Assembly (NCBI GenBank): GCA_028571685.1
Contig: CM053143.1
Span: 53,995,208-54,059,207 of the forward strand
Direction of reading: 5' to 3'
From: Heterohyrax brucei
Taxonomy: Eukaryota; Chordata; Mammalia; Hyracoidea; Procaviidae
DNA: 64,000 nt
Shown: in pieces, positions 1-11,399 of the stretch
Layout: each line of letters starts with the position of its first letter
Position numbering within the stretch: the stretch's first letter is position 1
The notes under the pieces: generated by a model
The model's input: the letters and a program-made list of their open reading frames with translations, nothing else
The model's database searches: none
What the model was told of the DNA's origin: nothing
Position numbers and translations under genes: made by a program

Positions 1-1160
1 ATAGTGGGAAATGTCAGCAACTTCTATTTCAACTAACATCTGTCACTAGCTGAAAGCTGCTCATGAGAGTACTAACTTCTTAGCACTCTGGTCTACCTCC
101 TACATATACATAAGCCAAGACAAAGTCCCAATACAATTCTAGGTATTTATATTAAAAGTCTGTTGACTTAACACCAAAATAGAGAATGGGTAGGGGAGTG
201 GGCATAGCATCAACAACATTTGATACATGCTGAAAGCAACTTAGGTGCACACAAGAATAAACCTAAGATGCACCTATCATAAAGAACCAAACACAATGTA
301 AACAAATGAAGTTTTATATATGTAATGGATCAGATTGAACATGTGATAGCTGGTATTTTCTCTTGAGGTAATGTTCCAAAGCTGAATTCCACTGCCTGTC
401 TATGTTCCTGTAATCCTAATATCCTCCCCTGGGATGATACTAGAAGTGAGGGAATGCAAAATCTGAGAAAAAGTTGAGAGTTAACTCAATGGAGAGGAAG
501 AGGCAGTTAGTAATTATCTTTCATGTCAACACTTTTATGTTCAAGGAAGACTTCATTGCCAAGACATCTCCTGGCTCGAATGAAGGATCTGTGACAGCTA
601 GGCACAACAATTTCAGAAAGTGTGTTTTTGATTTAGGTTTTCTGGAGAGTTACTTGGCTTTAGTTTGTTAGTTCCCTTGGAAATGGAGCACCGTAAACCA
701 AACATAAGAATCATTTGATCATATTTGGAGCATCAACATTTCGGTGGTATTCCTACAAAACCTGAGAGACACTTCATTCAGATTTAAGTATGAAAGCAGT
801 GAGTATATGACTGGAAATAAAAATAAGATCTTATAGTGGAGTAATTTCTCATCGAATGCTACAGTCAGCATGTCAGACAGAATTGGGATGTGGTCAAAAT
901 TCCACATGATGATTCTTTATTTTGGCTGTAGGAACAGAATTCAGAAATTGTAACACTCAGAACTTTCCAGTGTGGCAGGAAAAAAAAAAAAATTCTTCCG
1001 GATATCTTTCCACTGGAAGTATAGCTTTTCCAGTTTCTTCAGCTTCTCTGTGGTCCTCAGTTAATCATTTGATACTCACGGATGCACATGATAATCATTC
1101 CTTATACTTGGTCCCGCAAACAGTACTTTTGATTATTTCTTAATGATTATATGATTATCC
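1..1160. other. No gene or clear repeat recognised
   Basis: AT-rich DNA with only short chance reading frames (60-75 codons) and no splice-flanked coding pattern or known motif. Old, decayed repeats may be present but cannot be called by eye. Confidence 0.5.
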
Positions 1161-1176
1161 TTTAGTAACTTCCACA

Positions 1177-1350
1177 GAAACCTAGTGGCATAGTGGTTAA
1201 GTGCTACATTTACTAACCGAAGGTTGCCAGTTCAAATCTGCCATGAGATTCTTGCAAACTTTAAGGAGTAGTTCTACTCTGACCTATAGGGTACCTATGA
1301 GTCAGAATGAACTAGATGGCATTGGGTTTGTCTGTTTGTTTGTTTTGATT
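1177..1350 (+). mobile_element. AfroSINE, short (HSP-like) form, with long target duplication
   Basis: The tRNA-derived head (gaaacctagtggcatagtgg) is followed by the AfroSINE body (agttctactctgacctatag) and a T/G-rich tail. It is flanked by tttagtaacttccaca at 1161-1176 and tttagtaacttgcaca at 1351-1366, a 16-bp target-site duplication with one mismatch. This shows a complete insertion and fixes both boundaries. Confidence 0.92.
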
Positions 1351-1793
1351 TTTAGTAACTTGCACAGGTATAGACAGCATATATAGATAATTCCAGGTTC
1401 GACTCTTTCATACTAACAGAACATGGTGGAATGAGACTGAGGAAAGATAGATTTTATATAATTTCTTTCATGCTTACTTTGAAAAATCTGCAGATTCCCC
1501 ACACCATTTAAGCTATTGTTTTCTTTCAAGCTTTCTTATAGCCAAACAACTATTTTTCTCTTAATATCACATTAAGCAATGAACTCTTGAACACAGAGAC
1601 ATCAGTGGAGGATAGGAGGGTACAGACTACACTGGGTGACACTGTTAAAAAGGGGTGACACCGAAATGACTATCTACAAAAAAGTCCCTGTAATTAGTTA
1701 ATTTTTTTCCATAAATCCAACTTATATGTATCAGTATATTTAACAAAGGTGAGACTCTAGGCTTATTTACTTTTTGAACTGTCTAATGTACTC

Positions 1794-1846
1794 TAGGGTC
1801 ACTGTGAGTCGGACATGACTCAACTGCAGTGTGTTTTGTTTTTTTT
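1794..1846 (+). mobile_element. Severely 5'-truncated AfroSINE tail (53 bp)
   Basis: Only the last part of an AfroSINE is present (tagggtcactgtgagtcgga, then a G/T-rich tail). The flanks taatgtactc at 1784-1793 and again at 1847-1856 form a perfect 10-bp duplication, so this is a retroposition event and not decay of a longer copy. Confidence 0.85.
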
Positions 1847-1856
1847 TAATGTACTC

Positions 1857-2990
1857 CAGAGAGAGCTGTCATTATTACCCAATTACAGTGATGCTTCTGA
1901 TCATGTGGTTTCATCTGCATATGCTAGAAGCATGCTCTGTCATTTTCATTGCTGTTAGTGTTTTTTATAGTCACTGATTATTTAAGTTTTCTAGTGTTTT
2001 AGCTACAATAGTGCAGTAATTAATATGTATAAACCTATATCAATAACTTTTTTGAGACTGAAGTAGTAATTAAAGGAAAAGAAGGAGTGATACACAGAAA
2101 TTACAATTTACAAGTAACATTAATACAAAAAACATAACTAAGATTTCTCATGATACTATACATGGGGGTTATGGCACTATGAGTTACCATATTCAGTAAT
2201 ACCAATTTTAGTGATGCAACTGCTTTAACATTATAAATTTACACTGCTTAGTAAAGAAAACAAAAAGTTTCAGTAAAAGATTTTCTTTACATGTACTTAC
2301 CTCTATTCTGTTGTAAAAACAGCCTCCTATTTGGAAACTAAGAAACTTCTTAATACTTAGAGTTTAATTTAAATTTAAAGACAAAGAGAACACATTCAAA
2401 TAAAAGTTCAAATTAAAATATATCACTATTCTTTAACCTGTATTATTAAAATCTATTAAGTATATCACGTTCTATGAATTAAAGTGTTTTTAATTTAGTA
2501 GTCTAGTATTGCCTTTTTAAAGACAAATATTAACTATAAAGTTCTAGACACTAATTAATTAAAAAAACCTGTGCCATTGTGGATTATGCAAGTGTTGAGT
2601 TCACTAATAATAAATGAGATTAATTATAAAAGCCACATGTTTGTGTAAATTGATGGGGAGAATGTGGAGTAAGGAAACATACATGTGGATACGTGAATTC
2701 TAAATGGAAACACAGGGATTTCTGGTATGTCTGTAAATCTGCTTATAAAAAAATGGAAGCAGCCAACAAGTAGTAAATAAAGTTTTTATTTTAGTAACCA
2801 GAAAAATGAACACACATATGAATACTTCAAAAATAATTATGAGGCTAAAAACACAGTTTGGAGAGAAAGGAGAGAAAACAATTGTTTCAACAAATTGAAA
2901 CCTTAAGTGAGGCTGAGAAACATAGCCATTATAAAATGAACATTGAGTTACAGGAGCATAGCAAGAAATGAAAACTGGAGTATGCCTTCC
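1857..2990. other. AT-rich tract without recognised features
   Basis: No supported reading frame and no repeat family recognised. Long A/T runs are scattered throughout. Confidence 0.45.
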
Positions 2991-3039
2991 CATCGTATTC
3001 TTTCCTTTTTTTTTTATTCTGATTGAGTGAAACTGTACA

Positions 3040-3069
3040 GCCAAGCCAAGTGCCGTCGAGTCGGATCCA
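3040..3069 (-). mobile_element. Ultrashort SINE-tail insertion (30 bp)
   Basis: Thirty bases of AfroSINE-like tail (gccaagccaagtgccgtcga onward) sit inside the L1 3' UTR. They are flanked by aaactgtaca (3030-3039) and aaagtgtaca (3070-3079), a 10-bp duplication with one mismatch. The tail reads ccaagccaag rather than the usual accaaaccaaa, so it belongs to a variant tail group. Confidence 0.8.
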
Positions 3070-4099
3070 AAAGTGTACAACCCAGTTTAAATTTCCATGC
3101 CCTCCTATCTGTACCTCCTTCTGCTCTCCTTGCCTGGTGACAGCACACTCCTCAGTTCTGTTCTATACATGTCATGTCCTCTTAACAATCTACCATCCCC
3201 TCCTCTCCACCCTCTCTACTCCATCATCACCTCTCACCTCTAATAAGAGGCCAGTAGGATGACATCCATAGATGCATAGAACCATAAAGTATATGCACAA
3301 CATTGTCACTCTGTGTCCCTAAGTCCAATCCATTCCTGTCTGAAAAGTTGATCTCAGTAATGATTTATGATCAGGGGTAGCATCAGGTCTAGGAGCCATG
3401 CTCCTAGTGCAACCCCCAGGCCTTCAGACCATCAGTTGCTGTCTTTTAGGGAATTCTCAGGGTGCATCCCTTTTTTAGATTGTTACCCCTGGGACTCAAT
3501 GTTATGAGCCCCAACATGGCTGTCATTGGTGGTGGCCGGGCACCATCTGGTCCTTCTGCTTACATGTTGTAGTCACCCATTCACATGGATCCCTTTGTCT
3601 TCTGGGTTCTTTTTCCCCCATATCGTTTTGGTCCTTGGTGATCAGCTGTTCCTGCTGAGTTGGGACCTTTTGGTATACCTCAGATGACAGGTTTCTAGCT
3701 TTTAAGAACCCTGACACCACTCACCAATATGTGGTGCAGAAGATTCTCTTAGCAATAGGCAAGTTATGCCAATTGGCCTCGATATCCCCTGACAGCATGG
3801 TCCCCAAACCCCTGCCCCTACTACTCTGTCTTTGCAATTTTGGGTTAAGACTGGAAGAGGTTTCAGGTTATGCTGAAGTCTGGTTAAACGGATCTTCTTT
3901 CTAATGTATACTGTCATTGCTTTCACCTAACCAAATTTCCATCAACTCTCTAATTGATAGCAAGCCCTCTCTACCTTCTTCCCTCCCCTCCCTTGGAGCC
4001 ATTAAGGAGTCATTTCTTCTACATATGAGTCAGTTTTTAAGTCTTTGTAGTAGGAGGTCTCATACAATATTTGTCCCTGTGCCATTAATTTCACTCAGC

Positions 4100-7000
4100 G
4101 TAATGTCTTCCAATTAAAACCAGGTTATGAGATGTTTCCTAGAATCATCTTTGTTCTTTATCATTGCATAGTGTTCCATTGAGTATATACGCCATAGCTG
4201 ACTTATCCTTTCATTTGTTGTTGGGCAACTGTCTTGATTCTATCTTTTTATTATTGTGGACAGTGCTGCCATAAACACTTGTGTACATGTGTCTATTCAT
4301 GTGACTTCTCTTGATTCTGTAGGATTTATTCCAAGCAGCGGGATTACCAGGTCAAATGGTATATCTATTTCCATCTTTTTAAGGAAGTTCCAGATTGCTT
4401 TGTAAAGAGGTTGTACCATTTTTCAATTCCACCAATAGTGTAGGATTGTTCCAATTTCTCTACAGCCACTCCAGCATTTGTTGTTTTGTGTTTTTTGGAT
4501 TATGGTCAACCTTGTTGGGGTGAGATGGTATCTCATCATTGTTTTGATTTGGATTTCTTTAATAGCTCATGATTGTGAACATTTCCAGATATGTCTTTAG
4601 AGATATCCTCTTTAGAGAAATGTCTGTCCATTTCCTTTGCCCATTGTGTAATTAGCTTATTTATCCTTTTCTTGTTGATATTTTGCAGTACCTTGTAGAT
4701 TATGGAGATCAGACATCGGTCTGACGTAGAGCTGCCAAATATTCTTTCCCTGTCTGTAGCTGTTTTTTTAAAATTCTTTTGACAAAGTCTTTGGATAAGC
4801 AAAACTGTTTGATTCTTAGTATTCCCATTTACCTATTTTCTCTTCTGTCAATCATCCTTTGTTTGTCATACTTTAAAGTCTGTCTATGCTATGTATTAAA
4901 ACTTCCATTGTTCATCCTATGTTTTCTTAGATCATCTTTATTGTTTTAGGTTTGATATTTAGGTCTTTTATCCAATTTTAGTCTTTTTTTGCAAAAAGTG
5001 TGGCGTATGTGTCTTGTTTCAATTTTTTTGTACATGGATACCCAATTTTGTCAGCACCATTTGTTAAAGAGACTGTTTTTACTACAGTTTACAATCTTAG
5101 GGCCTTCATTGAATATCAGCTGTTCATAAGAGGATGGTAGCATCTCTATCATCTCAACTCTATTCCATTGGTCTCTAAGTCTCTTTCTGTACCAGTACCA
5201 GTCAATTTTGACTACTGTGGTGGTGTAATAGTTTCTGACGTCAGGTAATGAGAGGCCTCCTACTGTGTTTTCTTCTTCAGTAGTGTTTTACTTATCCAGG
5301 ATTTCCTTCCCTTCCAAACAAAGTTGGTGATTTGTTTCTCCATTTCATTAAAAAATGTTCCTGGAATTTGTATTGGGATTGCATCATACATGTAGATCGC
5401 TTTGGGTAAAACAGCCATTTTCACAATGTTAAGTCTTCCTATTCATAAGCAGTGTAGGTTTCTCCATTTAAGTAAGTCTCTCTTAGTTTCCTGCAGTAGG
5501 GTCTTATGGTTATTTTTTTATAGGTCTCTTATATCTGGTTAGATTTATTCCTGGATATTTTACCTTCTTGGGGGCTGTAGTAAATGGTATTGATTTGGTG
5601 ATTTCTTCTTAACAATCTCATTCTTGATATAAAGGAATCCTACTGATTTACTAATATTTATCTTGTATCCTGATACTCCACTGAACTCTTCTATCAGTCT
5701 GAGTAGTTTACTTATGGATTCCTTAGGATTCTCTGTGTATACAATCATATCATCCACAAATAGAAAGATTTATGCTTATTCTTTGACAATGTGGATGCCC
5801 TTTATTTCTTTGTCTCATCTGATTGCTCTCTTCAGAACTTCTAGTACAACGTTGAGTAGAGTGGTGAGAGTGGGCATCCTTGTCTAGTTCCCAGTCTCTA
5901 TGGGAACTCTCAGTCTCTCTCCATTCAGGATGATGTCGGCAGTTGGCTTTGCATAGATTGCTCTTATTCCATTGAGGAAGTGGCCTTCTATTCCTATTTC
6001 ACTGAGAGTTTTTAGCATGAATGGGTGTTGGACATTGTCAAATGCCTTTTCTGCATCAATTGACAAAATCAGGTGAATCTTGTCTTTTGTGTTATTTGTG
6101 TAGTTGATCACATAGATTGTTTTTCTGATGGTGAGCCAGCCTTGCATCCCAAGTATGAATCCAGTTTGATTGTGATGAATTATTTTTTGATATGTTGTTG
6201 AAGTCTATTGGCAAGCATTTTGTTGAAGATTTTTGCAACCAGTTTCATGAGTGGTATTTGTCTGTAGTTCTCCTTTTTTGTTGGATCTTTCCCTGTCTTT
6301 GGTATCATGATTATGCTGGCTTCATAGAATGAATTTGGAAGTATTCCATCCCTTTCTATGCTGTGAAATAGTCTCAGTTGTTTTGGGGTTAACTCTTCCC
6401 TAAATGCTTGGTAGAATTCTGTGGTGAAACCATCTGGGCCCGGGCTTTTTTTTGTTTGCAGTTTTGGGATGACTTTGTCAATTTCTTCCTTTGTGAAGGG
6501 TTTATTAAGTTATTCTACTTCTCCTTGTGATAATTTTGGTAGGTGATATGAATCTAGGAATCTGTCCATTTCCTGTAGGTCTTGCATAGTATTCTGTTGT
6601 AATACTTTTATTTCTGTTGGATCCATTGTGACATCTCCCATTTCATCTCTTTTTCAAGTTATTTGTTTACTTTCCTGTTTTTCTTTAGTAAGTTTAGCCA
6701 GTGTTTTCACTCTCATTTGAATCCATAAATTTCTTTAATTCTTCCTTAATTTCTCCTATAACTGACGGTTTTTTGAGAAAAGTGTTTTTCAGCTTCCATG
6801 AGTTCCAATTTTTATCTGTTTCTTCTGCTATTGATTTTGACTTTTATGTCTTTATGGTCTGAGAAGACGCTTTGCAGTAATTCAGTGGTTTGGATTTCAT
6901 TGAGAATTGCCTTCTGTCCTAACACATGGCCTATTCTGGAAAATGTTCCATGTGCATTGGAGAAGAAGGTATACTTATCTGTTGATGGATTAAAAAATTC

Positions 7001-8000
7001 TATATATTTCAATGAGGTCTAATTGTTTAATTGCAGCAGTAACATCTTCTGTGTCTTTACATGCTTTTTTCTAGAAGATCTGTCCAGTACTGAAAATGGA
7101 GTATTGAAGTCTCCCACTATTACTGTAGTGTGACCTATCTCATTTTTCAGTGTAGTCAATGTTTCTTCGATGTATTTAAATGCTCTTGTATTGGGTGCAC
7201 AAATATTTAATATTGTTAAGTCCTGTTTATGTATTGAACCTATTATCAATAGTGACCATCCTTGCCCACAAGGTATATTTTACATTAAAATCTATTTTAT
7301 CTGAGACTAGTATTGCCGCACTTGCTTTTCTTTGTATATTGCTAGCTGTGTCATGGATTGAATTGTGCACCCCCTAAATGATGTGACTTGGCTATGAGTC
7401 CCAATATGTTGCCTTTCCTCCCGTGTGTTGTGAATCCTGCCTCTGTGATAATTGGTGATGGAGAAAGGGCAACAGCTGTGTTGGTGAGGCGGGACTCAAG
7501 ATACAAGCCTGTGGAATATAAGGGAGTGAAGTGAGCAGAGGAAGTTGGGAATCTCATACCACCAAAAGAGAAGCACTGAGTGGAGCACATCCTTTAGATC
7601 CGAGGTTCCTGTACTGAGATGCTCTTACTGGGTTTGGACTCTGCCTACTAGACTGTAATGATTTCTCATATGGAATGGATTTGTAACTTGTTAATGGATT
7701 TGCAAGCTTACCAGAATGTGTCAATAAAGCTTATCTTCATGAAACCTTCCACTTGTGGTATTTTCTGTTAGAGCAGTACCAGGTGACTAAGACAGCTTGG
7801 TATATATTATTCCATCCTTTAATTTTCAGTTAGTTCGTATCTTTAAGATGAGTTTCTTATAAGCAACATATAGATGGGTCATGTCTTTTGATTCAAGATG
7901 TCACTCATTGTCTCTTTAGTGAAGCATTCAGTCCATTTATATTCACTGTAATTATTGATAGGTATGTGTTTAGTGCTGTCATTTTGATGTATTTAGTTTT
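4100..8000 (-). pseudogene. L1 ORF2 (endonuclease-reverse transcriptase) relic
   Basis: L1 ORF2 encodes an apurinic-type endonuclease followed by reverse transcriptase and makes the nick and cDNA for retrotransposition. On the minus strand, 7019-7249 carries the endonuclease segment with VGDFNTPFSVLDRS (the conserved GDFN). 6812-7012 carries the end of the endonuclease (FSRIGHVLGQKA). 5884-6147 has reverse transcriptase motif A ([17 protein letters not shown]). 5560-5757 has the catalytic DDM motif ([14 protein letters not shown]) and the following [10 protein letters not shown]. 4536-4802 has the region downstream of RT (WAKEMDRHFSKEDI). The frame breaks between each piece, and an LTR at 7349-7794 splits the endonuclease. 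Limits are approximate. Confidence 0.9.
7349..7794 (+). mobile_element. Solo LTR, MaLR-type, sense orientation
   Basis: It starts TGTCATGGATTG and ends GACTAAGACA, with a polyadenylation-like caataaagc near the 3' end. The right flank gcttg and left flank gctg fit a 5-bp duplication with one base lost, and removing the insert restores the L1 endonuclease sequence seen at about 50260-50280. The reverse complement matches the LTR copies at 10422, 24963, 28080 and 42060, so one family occurs in both orientations. The MaLR assignment rests on similarity to the ends of MLT1/MST-type LTRs. Confidence 0.85.
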
Positions 8001-8214
8001 GTGTTAGTGTTTTCTCTGTTGCTCTTAATTTTCTGTTCTAGTTTGTTCTTCTTTGTGGGTTGATTTTTCACCCTGTTCAGTGTTGGTTTTGTGTTTGTTG
8101 AGACTCTTGTGTTACATTTCTTGTTTTGACATGCTGCATCTTTATTGTGCTTTGTGGCTACCTCTTTGGACCCACCCCCTTAATAATTCAAGGTTGAATT
8201 CAATTTGAACTTCT

Positions 8215-8618
8215 TTTTTATATTATTATTATGACTGAGTGAAAATGTACATTCCCATATAAACTTACATGCCCACCTATATGCAGCTTCCACTGCTCTC
8301 CTTGCCCAGTGACAACACACTATTCCTCTCTGCTCCATACATGTCTCATCCTGCCAACAGTCTCCTTTCCCCTCCTCTCTACCCAGTCTCCTTCCTCCAG
8401 CCAGAGGTCAGCAGGATGAAATTCTATAGATGCATAGAACCACATAACTTGAATACTCCTTCCATCTTAACCCAATATTGCAAGGATAGAGTAGCTGGGG
8501 CAGGGGGTGGGAAACCATGCTCTTAGGCGAAATCGACACCAGTTGGCACAACTAGCATTTTGCTAGGAGAGCTCTCTAGACCCCACATGGGTGAGTGGCG
8601 TCTGGGGTCTTAAAAGCT
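8215..8618 (-). mobile_element. Short 5'-truncated L1 nested in the larger L1
   Basis: It repeats the 3' UTR of the host L1 (compare 3015-3760) in the same strand. The flanks are gaacttct at 8207-8214 and 8619-8626, a perfect 8-bp duplication. The poly-T side is at the left, as expected for a minus-strand insertion. It holds no coding sequence. Confidence 0.88.
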
Positions 8619-8869
8619 GAACTTCTACATATCTTATTAACTTCCTCTCTATCTGAAAGCACACTCACTGCTATAGTATATCCCTGTTTTTAATGTGATG
8701 ATATCTTAGTTTTTGTGATAAGATCACTGGATCCCTTCTTCTAATATTATGGCTTTGAGTGAGTTTTGTGCCCTCTCTAACTATGTTTCTAGATGTTGTA
8801 TCGTGCATTATCTTCTTAAATATAGACTTAATGGTTTTGTTTTTCTAAGCCAAGAGCTTCTTTCAATGT

Positions 8870-9730
8870 TTCTTGTAGCTTTGGTTTAAGTTTTACAAAC
8901 TGTCTAAGTTTCTGTTTACTTGTGAATGTCTTAATTTCATCTTCATTTTTCAAAGACAGTTTCACAAGATATATAATTCTTGGTTGGAAGTTTTTCTATT
9001 TCAAGGCTTTGAACGTGTCATCTACTGCCTAAAAGCCAACATTGGTACTGTGGAGAAGTCAGACTAAAGCCTGCAGGGCTTCTCTGAATGTTAGCTTTGG
9101 TTTGCCTCTCACTGCCTTTAAGAGTTTCTGCTTATGTTTCATTTTGTTAAGGTTGATTATAATATGTCTTGGTGTCTTTCTTTTGGGGCCAACTTTATGT
9201 GGCATTCAATACATGCCTTGGATACCTGTGTTCTCTTCTTTCATAATTTTAGGGATGTTTTCTGTCAGCAACTCAACAACAATCCTCTCTGTGTTTTCGA
9301 GTATCCCTCCCTGTTCTGGAACTCCAATTAATTGTAGATTGTTCCTCTTGGTAGAGTCCCACATGTTTCTTAATGCATCTTCATTTTTCTTGTTTCTTTT
9401 CTCTGATTTCTCCTCATACATGTTGTTGTCAGAAGCTCTGTCTTCAAAGTCAGAAAGTCTAGTTTTCAGTTGTTCAATTCTGCTCTTTTGGCTTTAAATT
9501 CAGTTGTCTAATTCTGTAATTTTGCTATTGATCTGTCGGATTTCAGAATGCAGATGTTCTGTCAGATTGAATAGCTTGCTTAATTTCTAATTTTGCTCTG
9601 CTGAATTTTGTACAATGTCTAGGAGGGCTGTATGTATAATTCTTGTGTATTTGACCTCCAATAGTTTCAGAAGGGCTTCTTCATCCTGGAAGTTCTCAGA
9701 TTCTTTATTTTGGGAATTTTCAGAAGCCAT
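8870..9730 (-). pseudogene. L1 ORF1 (RNA-binding chaperone) relic
   Basis: ORF1 protein coats L1 RNA as a trimer. The start codon is taken at 9728-9730 on the minus strand, because the next residues (MASENSQNKESENFQDEEA) parallel the start of the second L1 copy at 51775. 9206-9421 minus encodes the RRM-side motif (ALRNMWDSTKRNNLQLIGVP), typical of L1 ORF1. The C-terminal domain (KALK..NFQP-like) can be traced near 8940-9060. Frameshifts and stops break it. Confidence 0.85.
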
Positions 9731-10421
9731 GGCTATATATACATATATATTAATGTTTCATTAGGGCCTGTTGCTTTCTGGACATCTATTGTTGCTTATT
9801 TTCTATGGTATTGCCTTAACTGGATCTGAGACACAGTTCTGAGAAGGAAGTTGATCACCAGCCACCTTTATGTAAGCCAGTGAGTTGGCCCAGTAGAATC
9901 TCTGGGGTACCAGTCTCTGCCTCCTAGATGGCAAAGACATAACCCTACTTATTGAGTCACTGGGAGGCCATCAGCCAACCATATGATGTGGGTCAGTAAA
10001 TGCTGGAAGTGATGTCATTGGGCTGTACCACAGTTATTTTTCTAGGCAGTCTTAATTTAAAAAGGTAAAAGCTATCTGACCACTTCCAAAATCAGTCAGG
10101 CTGTCAGGTGTGGTAAGCCTCTCCTTCTGGGTGACAACCAAAGGGTCTCATCTGTTGTCCTCAGATGCTGTGATATAGTTCAAAGTAGAACAGGCTACTG
10201 GTCTGCTGTCATCCTCTTCTGGGCCTATCCTGTAAGGCCGCATTGTACTAAACACAGCTTTTCTGATGGCTTCCCAGCCTGGGAAGTAACCCCTGCTGAA
10301 AACTCCAGTTGAGTATTCCTTCCTCCCAGTCAAACAAGATGACCTCCAAGCTAAGCTGTCCTGACCCCATGAAACAGCAGAATCTATGGCAGAGGCCTGA
10401 AAAGAGAGGGTGGAAGGTCTG

Positions 10422-10944
10422 TGTCTTTGTCATCTAGGGCTGCTGTAACAGAAATACCACAGACTGGATGGCTTTAATGAAGGAAGTTTTATTCTTACAC
10501 AGTCTGATAGGCTGCAAGTCCATATTCAGGGTGTCCACTCCAGGAAAAGGCTTTCCCCTTCGTTGGCTCTGGAGGAAAGTCCAGTATTGAATCAGTCTTT
10601 GTCCAGGGAGCATCTTGGTGCAGGAACCTCAGGTCTGAAGGACGCACTCTTCTCCTGGTGCTACTTTCTTCATGGTATGAGGTTACCAATTCTCTGCCTG
10701 CTTCTCTGTCCTTTATCTCTCATAGGATGAAAGGATTATCAGTGGGGCAAGCCACACTACAGGGAAACTCCCTTTACAGTGGATCAGGAAGGTAAGCCTA
10801 TGAAGGGATTTACAGCCCCACCTTAATCCTTTAACAGACAACATAGGAAAACCACATAATGAAGGAGTGTCACAAGATACTATGAATCATGGACCAGCCA
10901 CATGGTTACACATATTTTTGGGGGACACAATTGAACCCATGACA
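10422..10944 (-). mobile_element. Solo LTR, MaLR-type, inserted in L1 5' UTR
   Basis: It is bounded by gtctg at 10417-10421 and 10945-10949, a perfect 5-bp duplication typical of ERV-L/MaLR integration. On the plus strand it runs TGTCTTTGTC...CCATGACA, the reverse complement of the family seen sense at 7349-7794. It is about 523 bp long with no internal coding region, consistent with LTR-LTR recombination. Confidence 0.88.
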
Positions 10945-11230
10945 GTCTGTGATGCTCTGAATCCAGAGCCAGGTTCTCAAAATGTGGCTGTCCCACTCAC
11001 TGATCACGTTAGCACTGCCAGTATTTGTAGCTGCTGTTTGACACTCTCCCCCACCTGCCAGCTAACAAAGATGAAAAAAAGTTAAAAACTCCAGTTACCT
11101 TCTGTCCACAATGGCTGGTCAATTCAACCAGAGCAGGGCTCAGTGAAAGACAAGCAGTTTCCCATTCAGAGCCATGCAGTCCAAAGTGACATCCCTATGC
11201 CATGTCCTACAGCTCACTGGGTGTCCAGAA

Positions 11231-11317
11231 AGCCAAGCCAAGTGCCGTCAAGTTGGAGTTGACTCATGGTGACCATAGGGGCCAGGGTAGAACTGACCCC
11301 CAGAGTATTCAAGGAGC
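11231..11317 (-). mobile_element. Truncated variant-tail SINE (about 87 bp)
   Basis: It starts agccaagccaagtgccgtca and continues through gtagaactgacccccagag to ttcaaggagct, inserted in the L1 5' UTR. Its sense 5' end falls at the same element position as the copy at 29221-29309. The target duplication is not clear. Confidence 0.75.
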
Positions 11318-11399
11318 TCAATTTAGGCCTTAGTTTTCAGAGGGAATTAAGGAGATGTGTGTCTAGTCTTCCATCTTGACTCCCCCCATCTTGTATTCT

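Larger units (their letters stand above)
3002..11386 (-). mobile_element. Near full-length L1 LINE, heavily interrupted
   Basis: The 3' end lies at about 3002 (poly-T on this strand) and the 5' end at about 11386, where the complement begins gggggagtcaagatgg, a typical L1 start. The flanks catcgtattct (2991-3001) and catcttgtattct (11387-11399) look like a target-site duplication. In minus-strand order it holds a 5' UTR (about 9731-11386), ORF1 relic (about 8870-9730), ORF2 relic (about 4100-8000) and 3' UTR. Later insertions are LTRs at 7349-7794 and 10422-10944, a short L1 at 8215-8618, and SINE pieces at 3040-3069 and 11231-11317. After removing these about 6.9 kb remains, close to a complete element. 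Stops and frameshifts are frequent, so it is inactive. Confidence 0.93.

Noticed and set aside
2700-3080. 126-codon minus-strand frame
   Set aside because: It spans the L1 3' end, its target duplication and flanking DNA; no domain.
9042-9497. 151-codon plus-strand frame
   Set aside because: It is the antisense shadow of the L1 ORF1 relic.
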